From positions 14,445,541 through 14,509,540 of the forward strand of contig NC_133537.1 in assembly GCF_048544455.1 (NCBI RefSeq): 64,000 nucleotides of DNA, given 5' to 3'. The position numbers and the translations under genes are program-made. How positions within the stretch are numbered: position 1 is the stretch's first letter; the number at the start of each line of letters is the position of its first letter. Origin of the DNA: Silene latifolia. Its lineage: Eukaryota > Streptophyta > Magnoliopsida > Caryophyllales > Caryophyllaceae. Positions 44,943 to 57,737 of the stretch are shown here, piece by piece. The notes under the pieces were generated by a model. The model made no database searches, was not told the DNA's origin, and saw nothing but the letters and a program-made list of their open reading frames with translations.

Positions 44943-46277
44943 TGTAATACTCCGTATTTATAAGTCTTGGGGTACTCTATCGAGTAGCCCTTACTCTGTC
45001 GAGTAAGGGTAAGTTGCGTTTTAGAAAAGTTTCTGACCTGTTGGGTACTCGATCGAGTAGCTGGGGCACTCGATCGAGTAAGGGGGTACTCGATCGAGTA
45101 CCTCGGGTACTCGATCGAGTAGCCGGTTTTACGGGAAAATTTCTCGGGTTTTGTTAATTACGCGATTGAGGTATTTAAGCTTTGTCGTCATTATTCTAAA
45201 TCACTTTTGCAAAACCTAAATTACTGTTTAAGAGAGAAAGCAAGCAAGTTCTTCATCCTAATCGCATAATTAGCAATTCCCGGAGTTTGGAGGATCAGTT
45301 CTTGTCGTTGTTCATACCGTTGAGTTCCTTGCGTCAAGGGTAAGATCTATGTACTCTTTTTGTTGTATTTCCTCTATTTTGGTTAAACCCTAATTAAGGG
45401 ATTTGGGGGTTTTATGTGTAGTATGTGATTTGGTAGCCTTTATGTGTTGTATGATAGGAGGAGGGTTCATAGAGGAAGCTTTTGACTCAAAGAAGAGAGA
45501 GACCGTCGATTGTGTGCATACCGGGTAGGATTTCTACTCGTATTAGTCCCATAATGGGATATTGGTTGATGTGTTGTGTTTGGTTGTTTGATATAGTAAT
45601 TGTATTGTGATTGTGGTTGTGATCGTTGTCTATGGTTCGCGAGGCGTGGCCTCGGCTGAGTGGGGTCACTTGCGGGAGTGGCTTCACGCCCTAGTTTCGC
45701 CTTCTGTGGAACCCGCCATAGAAGGGATGTGCACATTAATGGACAGGGTTATCGCTCACTATGTGGAGCGGGGATTTGGTGGGAACGGCTGCGGTCCCCC
45801 ACTGGCAGGGGCTGGTCCAGTGGACAGTCAGTGATTGAGACGATTGGATTTGGCGTGATTGTGTGTATGTGACAGTTAAGCTGTCTGTTTACCTTATTGT
45901 TAGTATATATTGAATTGTGTGATTAGTACTGACCCCGGTGTTGTTTTGTAAACCTGCGGTGATCCATTCGGGGATGGTGAGCAGATATTGAGCAGGTATT
46001 GAGATGAGTACTGGGATAGCTGGGATGGCCACGACATGATGATAGGAGTCTTCCGCTGTAGCTTATTAGTTATTTATATTTCAGTTAGAACAGTCAGTTT
46101 GAGATCATGTATCGTACTTTTGGTTTGGTTTTGAGGATTGTAACTATTCGCTAATTATTTATAATAAACGTTGTTTCTTCATTGTTATTTGATTATCATT
46201 GCCTCGGGTAACCGAGATGGTAATGTCTTCATACCTGAGTGGTCCTGGTAAGGCACTTGGAGTATGGGGGTGTTACA
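44943..46277 (+). repeat. 3' LTR of element C
   Basis: 1335 bp, with the same ends as the 5' LTR. It differs by scattered substitutions and small indels, the densest around 45505-45840. ORFs inside the LTR occur in both copies with broken frames and are not genes. Confidence 0.95.
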
Positions 46278-46282
46278 GGTTG

Positions 46283-46620
46283 GGGATGTGGGGTCCGAAT
46301 GAGTACGCCGGTGAGTGGACCGGAATGAGGGGCCGCCAGCGTCGCTGGTGGTGGTTGTGTCGGTGTGGGAGGGTGTTGGCGGCAGTGGTTGACGGTGGGT
46401 GTATGAATGTAGTGGTGGAAATAGAGAGTAGGAGGGAAAGGGTATGGGCTTACCCTAGAGGGGTGGGGGTATGAATGTGGATGGCTTTGGGGGTAAGGGA
46501 GGGTATGAGTTACCCTTTGTTTGTGTACAAACAGTAATAAAAAGAATCACCCATTTTAATTTCCTTTCCCTTTCCTAAAGCCCCCGAACCAAACGCCCCC
46601 TTACTCTTTCACATACAACT
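46283..46620. other. GC-rich flank of element C with a possible MITE end
   Basis: Together with 37854-37970 this is the pre-insertion sequence of element C, G-rich on the + strand to about 46510. Near 46515-46605 the phrases CCCTTTGTTTGTG and CCCGAACCAAACGCCCCC look like the two ends of a small hAT-type MITE. No coding region was found. Confidence 0.3.
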
Positions 46621-47247
46621 TTTACAACTTTAACCTTGTCATTTTTTCAATTAATCTCCCTCCTACTCAAGACCCAATAAAAACCATCCAACCAACCACC
46701 CAGGTCAACCACCCTATCGTGGGTTGCACCAGCCTTCAACCGTCGTCCCTCGCACCGGCATTCAGTCGCCAATCTCGCACCACACTCATCCCCCTCGAGC
46801 CACCCTCACCACCTCAGACACCTTCACCACTGCCGCACGTAACCCACTACCCTTCACCACCACTCGACCACCCTAGCATAGCCCACCTCTACCATGTGCG
46901 CGATGACCTCTTGCACACTACTTGCATCAATTATACGAAGTAGTTGAATAGGCTGTTAAAATCATGATGGATCAATTAATGAAACATCATACATAGAAAA
47001 GTGGAATTCGGCAAGCTATTAGATAGAACAACATGTTGCTTGTTTGTTTGAGGCTGTTAATTGGCTTATTCCACCACCATCATCTCCCCATTAACACCCT
47101 TTAATTGAAAATCAAGCCTAATATGTTGTACAACCCTAATGAACAAAAATATTAAATTAATTCAATCGATAACAAAATTGTGTAATTTAATTAACAATAT
47201 TTAATTGCTTGTGTGATATATACTCTATATACTAATTTAGACGAATA

Positions 47248-47277
47248 ACTAATTTTGGAACCCGTGCACTGCACGGG
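47248..47277 (-). mobile_element. possible Helitron 3' end
   Basis: CCCGTGCACTGCACGGG (47261-47277) is a perfect hairpin with 8-bp arms. On the - strand it is followed by TTCCAAAATTAGT, close to the hairpin-plus-CTAGT end of the Helitron at 6139-6890. The 5' end was not found. Confidence 0.4.
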
Positions 47278-48683
47278 TGGTAACGGAAAAAGTTAATTAA
47301 AAGCAAAAACTTACGTATTTTTTTGGTTTAGTAGTTACTAAATTTTCGAAAATTTTACTTTGTCTACCCATATATTTTTTATAAGTTTATGTTGCTTAAT
47401 TTTATTCGAAATCTTCTGCTTTTTTTTCCTCAACTTTTTAACTTATGAGAAGTGAAATTTGAAAAGTGCATATAAAATTATTGTAGATTTCATAACCTGT
47501 TTATTTACATAATGATGTGTATCATATTACCCCTCTTGTTTGTTCTCCTCTCAATTCTCTATATATGATCTTTCTCATTGTCTCTTCCACCCATCATTGC
47601 ATGAACGTGTGGAAGCAGCGTTCCCCATCACTTACCCAACACCTCGAACCACTATGTCCCTCTCCAGTCTAAACCCGTATCTCAGCCCCACCTCAACTAA
47701 CCACCACCTTGCAATCCATACCTACGTCCTTCAACTACCCTACTACCCATTCTTTACCGACCCCTAACACGGCTCCCACCATATCATCAGGATAACCACC
47801 ATCTCAGCCTTACCCCTTGCATGACCCTTAACCCTTCTCGTAACCTTATGCGACCCCTCATGTCATCATTATCCACCCATCGCAACCCCTCCCCTATCAC
47901 GATCTCCCACGTACCATTAACACTGGCCATTAATTTGCCTTTTAAATCGCCAAATACTAATTTTTTTTTTATTTCGTTTCTTTTGTATAATTTATTTAGT
48001 CATGGAATTACTTGAGAAATTTAGCTAATTTATATTTGTTTCGATTTCTTTTCTAAAATTCTAAAATTGTTTCAAGGTAATGAAATATTGTCTTCCACTT
48101 CTTTCGTTAAATGACACACTTTAATTTAGATATTTAATCAAAATTTATGACTACATTCATAATAGTATAAACTTAGTGAAATTGCAGAATACATCACGCT
48201 TACATGAAAAAATTATGTTATAATGTACCTCTTAAATCATGATCATCAGGAACAAAATTTAATCAAACTAATCAACTATATATCATGGAAATTATAAGGT
48301 TATTTTCAAAGTGTCATCTTCAGCGTTGAATGATTATGATTGGTAAAATTATACTCCGTTTGTAAGTTGGGATGAGATACACGAATTATAGAAATTATCT
48401 TTTCCTATATTGAACTAAAAATGAAAACATTTCCTTAACCGTTAATAACAGGAGCTAATTTCTGTATTTCCGTAATGTCATGTTACGTTCATCGTCAATA
48501 GTAGGAGCAAATTTCTGTATTTCCCTAATCTTCCAACTATATTACCTAACCTTTCAAATAGTTAGCCACCAAATTAATAATTACTCCCTCCTTTTTTTTT
48601 GGAAAAGCTATGTTTGAATAAAATACTACTCACATATATTCATCAAACAATGCTTTTTCGGTGAATGAGAGGGATAGTAATTA

Positions 48684-48780
48684 CTCCTTCTGTTCAGTCA
48701 TTTGTTTAACTTTGATTAAACTACTCCTCGATTGCAAAGAATATAAAAGACAAAATAAAAAATGATTGAGAGAAACGGAG
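48684..48780. mobile_element. Stowaway-like MITE, 97 bp
   Basis: The ends are CTCCTTCTGTTCAG and, on the other strand, CTCCGTTTCTCTCA, flanked by TA on both sides. AT-rich interior, no coding. A second similar but weaker candidate starts at CTCCCTCC near 48586. Confidence 0.5.
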
Positions 48781-49362
48781 TATATAATTAGAAATACTAA
48801 CTTAAAAGCAACAACATATGGTTTTCATATGATATTTTTTTACTTGATTGAACTTTTTTTCTTTTACCATATTTTTAGGAACAACGGATACATCATGAAA
48901 ATATTTTGCAATATTTTGATGCAACTATGTGAATCAGTAGATACAATAAACGAAACCAACAAATTCCTAACGTCTAAAGTAAACTTTCATTACATTCAAA
49001 ATGAGTACTATATTATATCACATACATGCCAAGTGTTTATATAATCATAAATCTTAATCTATCACGTAGATCAAACACACGAATATAGTGCGTAAAGTGA
49101 TATGAAAATAAAATGTTGAAAGATAGATGAAAATATTAAAATTAACAAACTTGGGAGACTTGAGCCATGACATTGGAGGCGAGCTTCGTCAATTTGTTGT
49201 TTAATATTCCATCTCTCATTTTTAGTTTTTTTTGGTGCAATTACATCTTGTTGTTGTCACTCACGATTTTTATGAAACAATAATTAAAACCACGTAAAAC
49301 AAAATCTAGCAACCTTAGACAAATTTTTTAAATCTCCCAAAATGCATATTGAATCCTATTAG

Positions 49363-50031
49363 CTGTTTGGCATTGCTTGTGTAAAATAGCTTTTCCTTTT
49401 TAGAAGGAGTTTATTCACAAGCTACTTTTGGTAAAAGTTTTGGTTGTTTGACCATACTTTTGTAAAAGTGATTTCTTATAAAATTTATATGTTTGGTTTA
49501 ACTACTCTCATCCAACTTTTTTTTTTTTTTTGCTTTATCCATTAACCATGTTATTTGTAGATTCATCATTTGAATAAAAATAAACGTTTAAAAAATTTAT
49601 TTAATCACTTGACACTTACACTAAAACTATATAATTCCCTTCAATTTAATTTTACACACCCCTGTCAAACTAAAATTATGCCAACAAATATTGTGAGAGG
49701 GTGGAAGTAAATCAAAATTATAATTTTACCCATCCTGCTACTTTGACGGTGTATGTGAGAGGATAGAAGCAAATATTGTACATAGAAGAGAAAAAGTGTA
49801 GGAACAAAGTATATAAAGAAGTAATGGTTTCATAAAAAAAAAAAAGTAATAATTTTGGGCACTTTATGTAAAAAGTAGAAGTAGAAGTATAAAATAGCTA
49901 CTTCTACTTTTGGGGGTCAATAATCAGAATCTGACTTTTTAAAAGTAGTTTAAAAACTCCATAATTTAGGGTGTTTGGCCTAACTACTACTTTTTCAGTT
50001 ACAAAAACACTTATAAAGTTTGGTCAAACAG
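49363..50031. mobile_element. possible MITE with CTGTTTG ends
   Basis: Imperfect inverted ends CTGTTTGGCATTGC and CTGTTTGACCAAAC (other strand). Internal phrases on AAAAGTAGAAGTAG and TTTGGTTTAAC repeat. The target duplication is not convincing (TAG on each side). hAT or similar is a guess. Confidence 0.3.
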
Positions 50032-50184
50032 TAGAAAAAACACAAAATCTCATTATAGAAGACAACTATCCGTCTATAACTCTAAAGACGGGCCAAGTAA
50101 TATACCACATTACGCATAAGACAAACAACAACTTACGTGGTGGGATCCAAAAATGTCATCATTTTAAGGGTATTTGACCCGCCT

Positions 50185-50218
50185 CTTGCTATAGACGGAT
50201 ATATCCGTTTATAGCAAG
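50185..50218. repeat. 34-bp near-perfect palindrome
   Basis: CTTGCTATAGACGGATA pairs with TATCCGTTTATAGCAAG with a single mismatch pair. A related half (CCGTCTATAAC) lies about 110 bp upstream. It could be the tip of a foldback MITE. Confidence 0.6.
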
Positions 50219-51585
50219 ACTTGCTGTAGAACAAAAAAGATTCCAATGTGGCAAAGAGGGATCAAGTTAAATATGAAGGATTTCTAGTGAACACGGATTC
50301 TAAGACTATCAAAAAACGTGAGTGAATTCATGAATGAAGTAAAATTTGTTCCATTATCGCGCGCTCTTTTCCTACTCATCGACAACCACTATACCTTCAA
50401 TTAGCCTTATGATTTTTTTTTTAAAAAATAACATACAAAGGAATAGAAATGTTGAAGAAGTTGGTTAATTGTCACGTTTTTGTCAAATTAAAACATTGTA
50501 AAACTATTATTGATAAAATACTTTGATGTCCTTGTTAGGCGGTTAGCCAATTATGGTAGTTAGTGGTGATTATTAGAGCGGGGGTAATTAAGTAAAGTAA
50601 CTAATGGTATACGGTTTTATAGAATACTTTGAATAAGTTTCTGAGACGACAGTTTGTCGATAACTTATTGGGAGAACTACAAATTGATGAACAAATGGTA
50701 TGAAAAGCATTAAAATGAGTTCGAATACTATATAAAATGAGGTAGTAATAGAAATGGTTATATTATATAATAAAATAGGTACGATAATTATGAATGTACC
50801 ACAATCAATAATAAAAGGGGTACGAAAAAAATACATAAATGTGTACGACAAAAATAGTTTTTCAATAACTTTATAAGAGACCGTCTCTCAAAAGTTTTAG
50901 TGGTAGACGTTTACAATGTTTTTACTGTAATACCGTTTTACTGAACACTTATCCGAACACACGGGCGCACCTTGATTGAGATAAAATACTTTTGGGAAAT
51001 ATTCCAAACTTTGCTTTAATGATCAATTTCAGTGCATATATATATGCTTATTCACGTAGTTCGTCTAAACTTAGGAATTTACATGAGTACGACACAAGAA
51101 AATCAATAATTGCGAAGATATTGAACTTTGGCAAGTATGATGAAATAATGCAGTAAATACAATATATGCAATAATGTAATAAAGGAGAGAATATGTTGAT
51201 TGCTTATCTTGGGAGATTGTTGCCGTGAATGGAGAGATTTGTGAGGAAGGATGTTATCTTTGATAAGATCAGTTGATTCCAAGATTGAAAGAAATAATCT
51301 GTTTATATCAATTATTTAAGAAATGATATTATATGATGAGATGGAAATGTAGCATCGAAAATGGAAAGTATATCAATTTGGGATTCAAAATAGTATGTAA
51401 ATTACGTTTTGCCAAAATTATAAAAATCATAGCTAACACTTAATTAATAATCAATCAATTTGCTATATAATTAATTAATTAATTAATTAGGAGTACACGG
51501 ATTGAAATTGAGAGGTTATTAATTAATTATTTTAAATTTATTTTTTTCGATGACATGTGGCAGATGGTTTCTGCTTTAATATAAT

Positions 51586-51616
51586 ATTAGGTTTAAACCC
51601 GTGAAAATTCACGGGT
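51586..51616 (-). mobile_element. possible second Helitron 3' end
   Basis: The hairpin ACCCGTGAAAATTCACGGGT (51597-51616) is followed on the - strand by TTAAACCTAAT, a CTRR-like end. The other end was not found. It is similar in layout to 47248-47277 and to the supported Helitron at 6139. Confidence 0.4.
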
Positions 51617-52984
51617 CTGCTTTAAAATATTTAATATAAAAGATTGCTATTTCATTATTAATCTTCATTAAAACTAATATTTTGAGATTGAAATTATTTT
51701 TCAGCGTATTCGTGACCCTCACAATATGCCAGACTTTAAATATTTTTTCATTGATTTAGTGTACGCGATCACCTTATATAACATTTATTATGATTTCTTA
51801 TTTGTTCTTATTGACATATAAAAAATTATCTGGTATAAGTGAAGTGATCATGACATCAAGAAAGTTTGTCACTTATGTATATTCTTGATTTTTTACTCAC
51901 AAAGTTTCTTATGTGTATAAGTCTACTATGTTTTTGTGCGCGCTAAACAATGAGACCGCTCATTTATTAAGACAATGGATGTTAATGTTTATAATTATAA
52001 TATTCTTATTGGTTTAAGTGTATGATAACGTCATATCCCGGATACACCTAAGAAATTTTCTTTTATTCTGAATGCTTACCAAATTAACCAATTAATCTCT
52101 TTTATCCCAACGGACCGATTGTTCACTTTATCTATATATAAATATTCTATTATATTAACTTTTTCTGTCTCAAATATATAAGAACCCAATAAGATATTTA
52201 TGTCTTTTTTAATATAAAATATTTCGTCACATGTAATTTATATGCATTACAGTTTTCCTTTATCCGTGTCCAATAATATAGTTTGAGTAATGGCATAGGG
52301 ATCATAAAATAATTATATCTTATACTGTAACATTTTAGTATAGTTGAAATCTTTTCGAAATAGGTTATAGCTAGCTAAAATTTCGACTATCTAAAAAAAA
52401 TTACTTAGTATTTTTCAAAATAATTTTGGCTAATTTTCGGAAAAGAAAGTAATAATTTCGTAAAAGATATTTTGAAAATCACATGTTAATCCTCTTTTAA
52501 TTATAATTGTAGTCGTAATTTATAAGTCTTATAAATTCCGCTAAAATGTATTTCAAAATAGATTTTAATATATCATAAAATGAGACATTTATAACGCATT
52601 AAAGATCATTCTTCAACATAAGGATTGAACATAATATTTAGTAATAATTTTTTTATTAAAGGCAGGTTTCAATTAGTCTTTGTTTTTTCCTTATTTAGTT
52701 GTGCTTTATTTAACTGCTACATCACTCTAGATGAAAAACTATGATGTCACATCAGCACATTTGGCTATTGCATTAAAGAAATATATGATGATATGATGAT
52801 ATGATTGAAGTATTTGAGAAAAAAAAAATTGATTAGATTTTGAGAAGAAATGAAATGAGAGAATTATTTTTTCCTTTTTAGAGGGAGGATGGTTTGTGGA
52901 AATTTTGTGCTAAAATGTATGTGAAAGAGTAAAACTTGTATGTGAAAGAGTAATTCCGTTTTTTTACTATAAAAAAAATAAAGC

Positions 52985-53125
52985 GTCTTGCTTGTGACGG
53001 GCTAATCTCGTCACAAGCTGAAGATCTCTCACAAAAAGGGAGAGGGGACAAGGTGGAGCATCCCATGTGCTTCCCACTCACCTCTCAATGGGTATTTTAT
53101 GAGAGGAAACAATATCCTTGTGACG
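52985..53125. repeat. MITE-like repeat upstream of the dehydratase gene
   Basis: The palindromic phrase CTTGTGACGGGCTAATCTCGTCACAAG at 52990-53016 recurs in part as CCTTGTGACGGATAT at 53114-53128. It suggests a small inverted-repeat element about 250 bp before the gene start. Confidence 0.35.
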
Positions 53126-53378
53126 GATATCGCCCCATCTTCAATGAGATTTTGTGAAAAAAATAATTGTAAACTTGAACTCAAACGAGTAAGAAAATAG
53201 AAAAATGGAACGAATATATTGCGGAGTACGAGGAGGATGGGACAATACTGTACTTCGTACTACAGAGAAGTAAATGTGAATGAGGCAGCTTCAATTAGCA
53301 ATGCAACTACTCCGTATTGTTGAAACTTGAAAGGTGAATAATTAGGATTTAGGAACCATTCTTCAAAGCTTGGCACCA

Positions 53379-56300
53379 ATGGCAGCAACTTCTCAAATGC
53401 GTGGACTATCAAACTTATATCTCTTCATATACAACTCTGCTCAAGCCATTGGCTGGTTAGTACATTTCTGCTCTTCTCTTTACATTATTATTAGGGAATA
53501 GCAGGATTTAAACTTAGCGGGGGCAAACGGTTAAATGTTATTAGGCCAAATTGATTAATTGAAGAAAGTTAAAAAAATTTCGAAATTTTCTTTCCTCAGG
53601 CTACCACTGAATTTATTCCTGAAATTTATTGTGATTAATTAGCAGCACATACAAATTATATGCAATTTATAACCTCATTGTTATATGATTTAGGGCAGTG
53701 GCATTTTATAGAATTATAGTAGGCTTCTTAGCTACCAAGTCCTTCAATGGAGCTTATGCCTCTTCTGGTGACCTTGTTTGTAAGCTGTTCAATCTCTTTA
53801 CCTTCTTTCTTTAACACAAATTCTTAGTTAAGACCGTTCTAAGTTAAGACGACACTGACAACCAATTTTAATAAGCAACAATAAAAGGAGGGTCTTGACT
53901 CTTGACTCTTGAGAGGTCTTAACTTAAGACGGTTTTAAGCAAGATTTATGGGCATGTTTTCTAATTACCTGATTTTTCGTGGGTTAATTAGGTTTGTTGC
54001 AAAAAGTTGCGTTCTTGGAAGTTATCCATGGGGCATTGGGTAAGTCATCCCACAATTTACTAATTTTGTCTTAGTTATTTTTCTTAATCACGTTGAAATT
54101 AAGTAATTAACACTGTACTACTACAACTGTATTATGTTTTAATTTGTGTAAATAACATTGCTTATAGTCATACTACTCCTGCAATGCTGAATTGGTCTGC
54201 ATGTAGTGAATTTAGTTATGCAAGCAAGTATCACTTTTGTCGTAATTATTCGCATGTATCAGTACTATGTGGGATTTAATTATTGCATTTACGGAGTAAT
54301 AAGTAAATTATTTAAAATTAATTATTGCATTTACGGAGTAATAAGTAAATTATTTAAAATTAATTCAAGCCAGTGACGGACCCAGTCTTTTATAGGTGTG
54401 TGCGGCCCCATGGTCAGCAAATGCATTATGTTGCAAACATGCCACTATAATTGAATCCAACCAGATCTACAATCCAAATAATTGTGGCTTGTCACATTAA
54501 GTAGCTTGTGGGGGGTATGTGTTTATAGTTTTAGATTGTTGTGATTCTTGTTGATGATGTTATTTATATCTTATGGCGGGGAATGAAGGTATTGTCCCAA
54601 GTGGAGTGTTGCTTCCTCTGTTGCAATGGGGAGGAAAATCTCATTACCTTTTGGCAATTATTCGGAACATTAACGAGGTTTGAGTTTTTGAATGCCTCCC
54701 AATTTTTACATTCTCATTATTGTAAATTTTTATCATAGGAGTTTATGACTGTTTGTTCCTGCTATCTTTGATCTTTGCAGGTGCAAGAATCACCATCCAT
54801 TTTCACAACTTTCTTTGGCTGGTGTATTGGTGAAGTGAGTTGCTTTCGCTTGCCTTTATTTGTTCCTCACTTATCAGTAGATTCATTGTGTGCAGATAAC
54901 TGAACACAATGGTTTATGAATAGTAATCGAGGTTCTCATGTCGTATTAATTATGTTGGGGTTTACAGTGTCATTTTGTATTCTAGATTGGGCCACTTGAA
55001 ATCAGTGGCGGAGCCAGACAGGGGATAGCAGGGCCGGTCCCTCCCGCTGAACATTGGAAAAATTGAAACTTTTTCTTGAAATATTCGATTAATTTTTTTT
55101 CTAGTTTACTCTATTACATTAGTAGTTCGCCCCAACTTGAATTTTTCGACCCCTCCCCTTAAAGTCGAATCCTAACCTGTTTGAAATTACATTAAAATGA
55201 GGGAATTATCTTGTTGATCTGAAGCTTGAAGAGTACCCTAATTAAGAAGGCATTTCTTAATCACAACAGTAACTAAGCTAAAGTCCACGCGGGAACCAGT
55301 TTTTAAGGATTTCTAAACTAGAGTGTTATAACATTAAACTTTGGAAGTAGTTATCAGTTTATCTTGAATTTTTGGTGCTATTTGCATCTGGTATCGGTTA
55401 GATTCCCCAAAAAGTAACGAACCATATTCTCTCAAAGTTGGGCACACTATTCAATATTCATCATGCATTACTATATGGTTGCTTTACCTCCCACCTTTGT
55501 GAAAAGTAGATTTACGAGGTAGAAAACTATGCCGTTGCACCAGTATAGATTGTCATCTTCAATCCAGTGTCTGTTTTATTATGTGAAATTACGACCTATA
55601 AACGCCAGTAGTTGATCTCCATGTGATTATGTGAACCTTTGAACCTTCGCATTTCTAAGTATTATTAAAAAAAATAAAAAGTGTATATATGGTGTGAATA
55701 GTTAATTATTTGGTGTTTGAACCACCATTTGAAAAAGGAGGAGCGTGGTAAAAGAATCGAGTTCTGATTATCCAGTTTCTTTACACATTTTCTCTAGCTA
55801 TGATAAGGTGAGGAATTAGTATGCTGTATGCAGTGCTCGAATTAATTGAAGTTAGTTTGCTGCTGGATTTGATACTGGCAGCTAGCATACCTCCCTTGAC
55901 TGCAAAAGAAACGTAAATTTATGAATCTAAAATTCAAATGAAAAGGATATATCTTTGAACAGTTAAATGAACTATAATTTGAATGCTTCTGGATTCCCCT
56001 TGTTTCAAATGTATTACTGATCATTTGCTGTTGACCTATCACCTATGTATTGGCACCAACTTCTGGTTTGCCATTTTCGTCTGTTCTCTCCGGACTATGA
56101 ATTTAGAGAGAAATGCTTTCTACTCGTGCATCCTACAGAAGAAATTCTTTATCTTTATGGTTGATTTCATTTGGTCAAAAATGGGTGCAGTTTGTTAGGT
56201 ACTCATACTATTCTCTGTACTGCATCGGAAATTGTCCGTGTTGGTCTACCTTTATAAGGTTTGCTTACTTGAACTATCTAGTCTTCTTACAGCAGATAGA

Positions 56301-57175
56301 TGAACGGAGAAGGGTAGCTAATTTCTTTTTTTTTTTGTACCTTGTTTTCAAATACTTAATATCTCAGGTATACAGCCTTCATCCCTATATATCCTTCGGG
56401 ACTTGCTGGTGAAAGTAAGTTTGCTGAATTCAAGCAGTTTTCGATATTTAAAAAAATGTGCAGGCTACGCGCTCTATTTTGTATATGAATAGTCATTTTG
56501 TTTGCTTTAATGTGTATAAATGATTGTCAATTGATGTTTTGCAGTGTGGCTCATGTACTGTGCACTTCCATACATAAAGAATAAAGACCTCTACGGAGAC
56601 TTATTCAGTGCCCTGCCTTTTACTTATAGCACTGTTGTTCAGGTAACATATCATATTTTTGGTGCATCATGTCAATCTTGCATTCAGAAAATTCCATTTC
56701 TGCATAGAGCTATTCTTGAGCCGTCCCGCCCATGAGCCCTTTCACATCTGGCCTGGTTTTATATTGGGATTGGACAAGCGTTTTGGAATTGAACTTGAAC
56801 AGTGTTAAGCATGGCAGGCTAAACATGACTTATCGGCTAATGTATGTTTAGCCATGTGGTGATGTCACGCAGATGAATCGTATAACCGCAGTAGTCAGCC
56901 TTTCTTGGAGTGTCCTTGTTGTTGTGGTTGGAAACTCATTTGATCTTCATGTCGTGAAGACTCGTGTACTTGACTCATCTTATGACTAAACTAGCTATCG
57001 CCTATCTGTTTAGTTTTCTATACATGATTTATATGACGAAAACTAATTTGACATTGAACTATTTTGTTAGGCAATACTCGTTTGCTATCCATTTCTTTGG
57101 TTGAAGCTTTATATGCATTTACTGAAGCAAAGAGAGTCCAAGCTGCGTGCACGTCATGATGTGAAGAGACATTGA
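53379..57175 (+). CDS. PAS2: 3-hydroxyacyl-CoA dehydratase, PASTICCINO2/PTPLA family
   Basis: Nine exons with GT/AG introns and matching phases: 53379-53455, 53694-53779, 53992-54039, 54589-54677, 54781-54834, 56191-56258, 56368-56414, 56545-56642, 57071-57175. They give 223 residues, the usual family length (about 220). The enzyme dehydrates 3-hydroxyacyl-CoA in the ER elongase complex that makes very-long-chain fatty acids. Family marks are LEVIHGALG, FVRYSYYSLYCIGNCP and YTAFIPIYPSGLAGE. The catalytic Tyr and Glu fall at residues 149 and 156, the positions known from yeast Phs1 and plant PAS2. About six hydrophobic segments fit an ER membrane protein. The C-terminus RARHDVKRH is basic. Plants have a PAS2A and a PAS2B form; the sequence may be nearer the second, but I cannot decide. 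It converges with the aquaporin gene, 562 bp away. Confidence 0.9.
53824..53942. mobile_element. MITE in intron 2 of the dehydratase gene, 119 bp
   Basis: 27-bp imperfect terminal inverted repeats, TTAGTTAAGACCG.. and its inverse ..CGGTTTTAAGCAA, lie well inside the intron. A short tandem CTTGACT sits between them. The target duplication is unclear. Confidence 0.6.
54277..54360. repeat. 42-bp tandem duplication in intron 3
   Basis: Two identical copies of a 42-bp unit starting TAATTATTGCATTTACGGAG, followed by a 5-base partial third copy. Confidence 0.9.
54371..55017. repeat. hAT-like end motifs in introns 3 and 5
   Basis: CAGTGACGGACCCAG (54371-54385, intron 3) and CAGTGGCGGAGCCAG (55003-55017, intron 5) resemble the CAGTGGCGGAGCCAG end common to plant hAT-type repeats. 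Matching opposite ends were not found. Exon 4 lies between them and is intact. Confidence 0.35.
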
Positions 57176-57737
57176 AGGTTTGTATGCATGTTCCACCTTT
57201 CAGATTTCACATTGGATCCATTATCGATGATTTCTCTATTTTATATGCGTCCTGTAATGCTGATACTAGGTTAACTAGGGACTACAATCCAATTACCAAC
57301 AGTTGTGCCTTTTATGATTAGTAATTTTTTCACACCTCTGCGTATTACTATTTGATGTTGTTTCTTTCATTAAACTTTATGTGATGAGCAATGCCTGCAG
57401 CAACTTGCGTCCTGATGTTTGAACCAAATTTGTCGCAAGATTTCACTGGTTTAGATAGAAAAAAAGTCGTTCATGGCAGTAACTACTAACTAGTGTAAAT
57501 GAATTATGATCATTATTCATCTATATAAATTTCCCGAGCAAAGTAACAGTAAACAAATAGCTATTCATTGAAGTAGGAAATAGGAAATGGGGGAAATTAA
57601 AAATTACAATTCACAGTTGAATACACGCAAACAAACGTCCAAGAAACAATCAAACAAGGAGAATTTTGGGACATGTACACCCAAGGGCTTTCGAACAACA
57701 ATAAATCTTGTAGTTGGGTTAAAAAGGGTGGGTACTT
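57176..57737. other. shared 3' region of two convergent genes
   Basis: The sequence between the two stop codons presumably holds both 3' untranslated regions. I see no ORF, repeat or clear poly(A) signal pair. Confidence 0.5.

Larger units (their letters stand above)
37971..46277 (+). mobile_element. Element C: nearly complete Ty3/gypsy chromovirus, 8.3 kb
   Basis: The LTRs are 37971-39306 and 44943-46277, with target duplication GGTTG on both sides (37966-37970 and 46278-46282). A Met-type primer site, a leader with palindromes, a frameshifted gag, a long pol ORF with a C-terminal chromodomain, a conserved hairpin and a polypurine tract all lie in order. The LTRs differ at roughly 30 places plus small indels (about 3% by eye), so it is not a very recent insertion. 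It is the best reference for element B. The family is likely Tekay/Del. Confidence 0.95.
46620..53378. other. AT-rich intergenic region
   Basis: 6.8 kb without a defensible gene. Two C-rich stretches (46690-46900 and 47590-47910) give Pro/Ser-rich ORFs that look like composition effects. The rest is AT-rich with small repeat remnants, listed separately where recognisable. The last 200 bp should contain the promoter of the gene at 53379, but I see no clear TATA box. Confidence 0.6.

Noticed and set aside
38628..45872. ORFs in the LTRs of element C (38628-38867, 45607-45872)
   Set aside because: The frames differ between the two LTR copies because of small indels, so they are not maintained coding sequence.
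46719..47767. Pro/Ser-rich ORFs in the C-rich stretches
   Set aside because: Biased composition explains the open frames; no start context, splice pattern or motif supports a gene.
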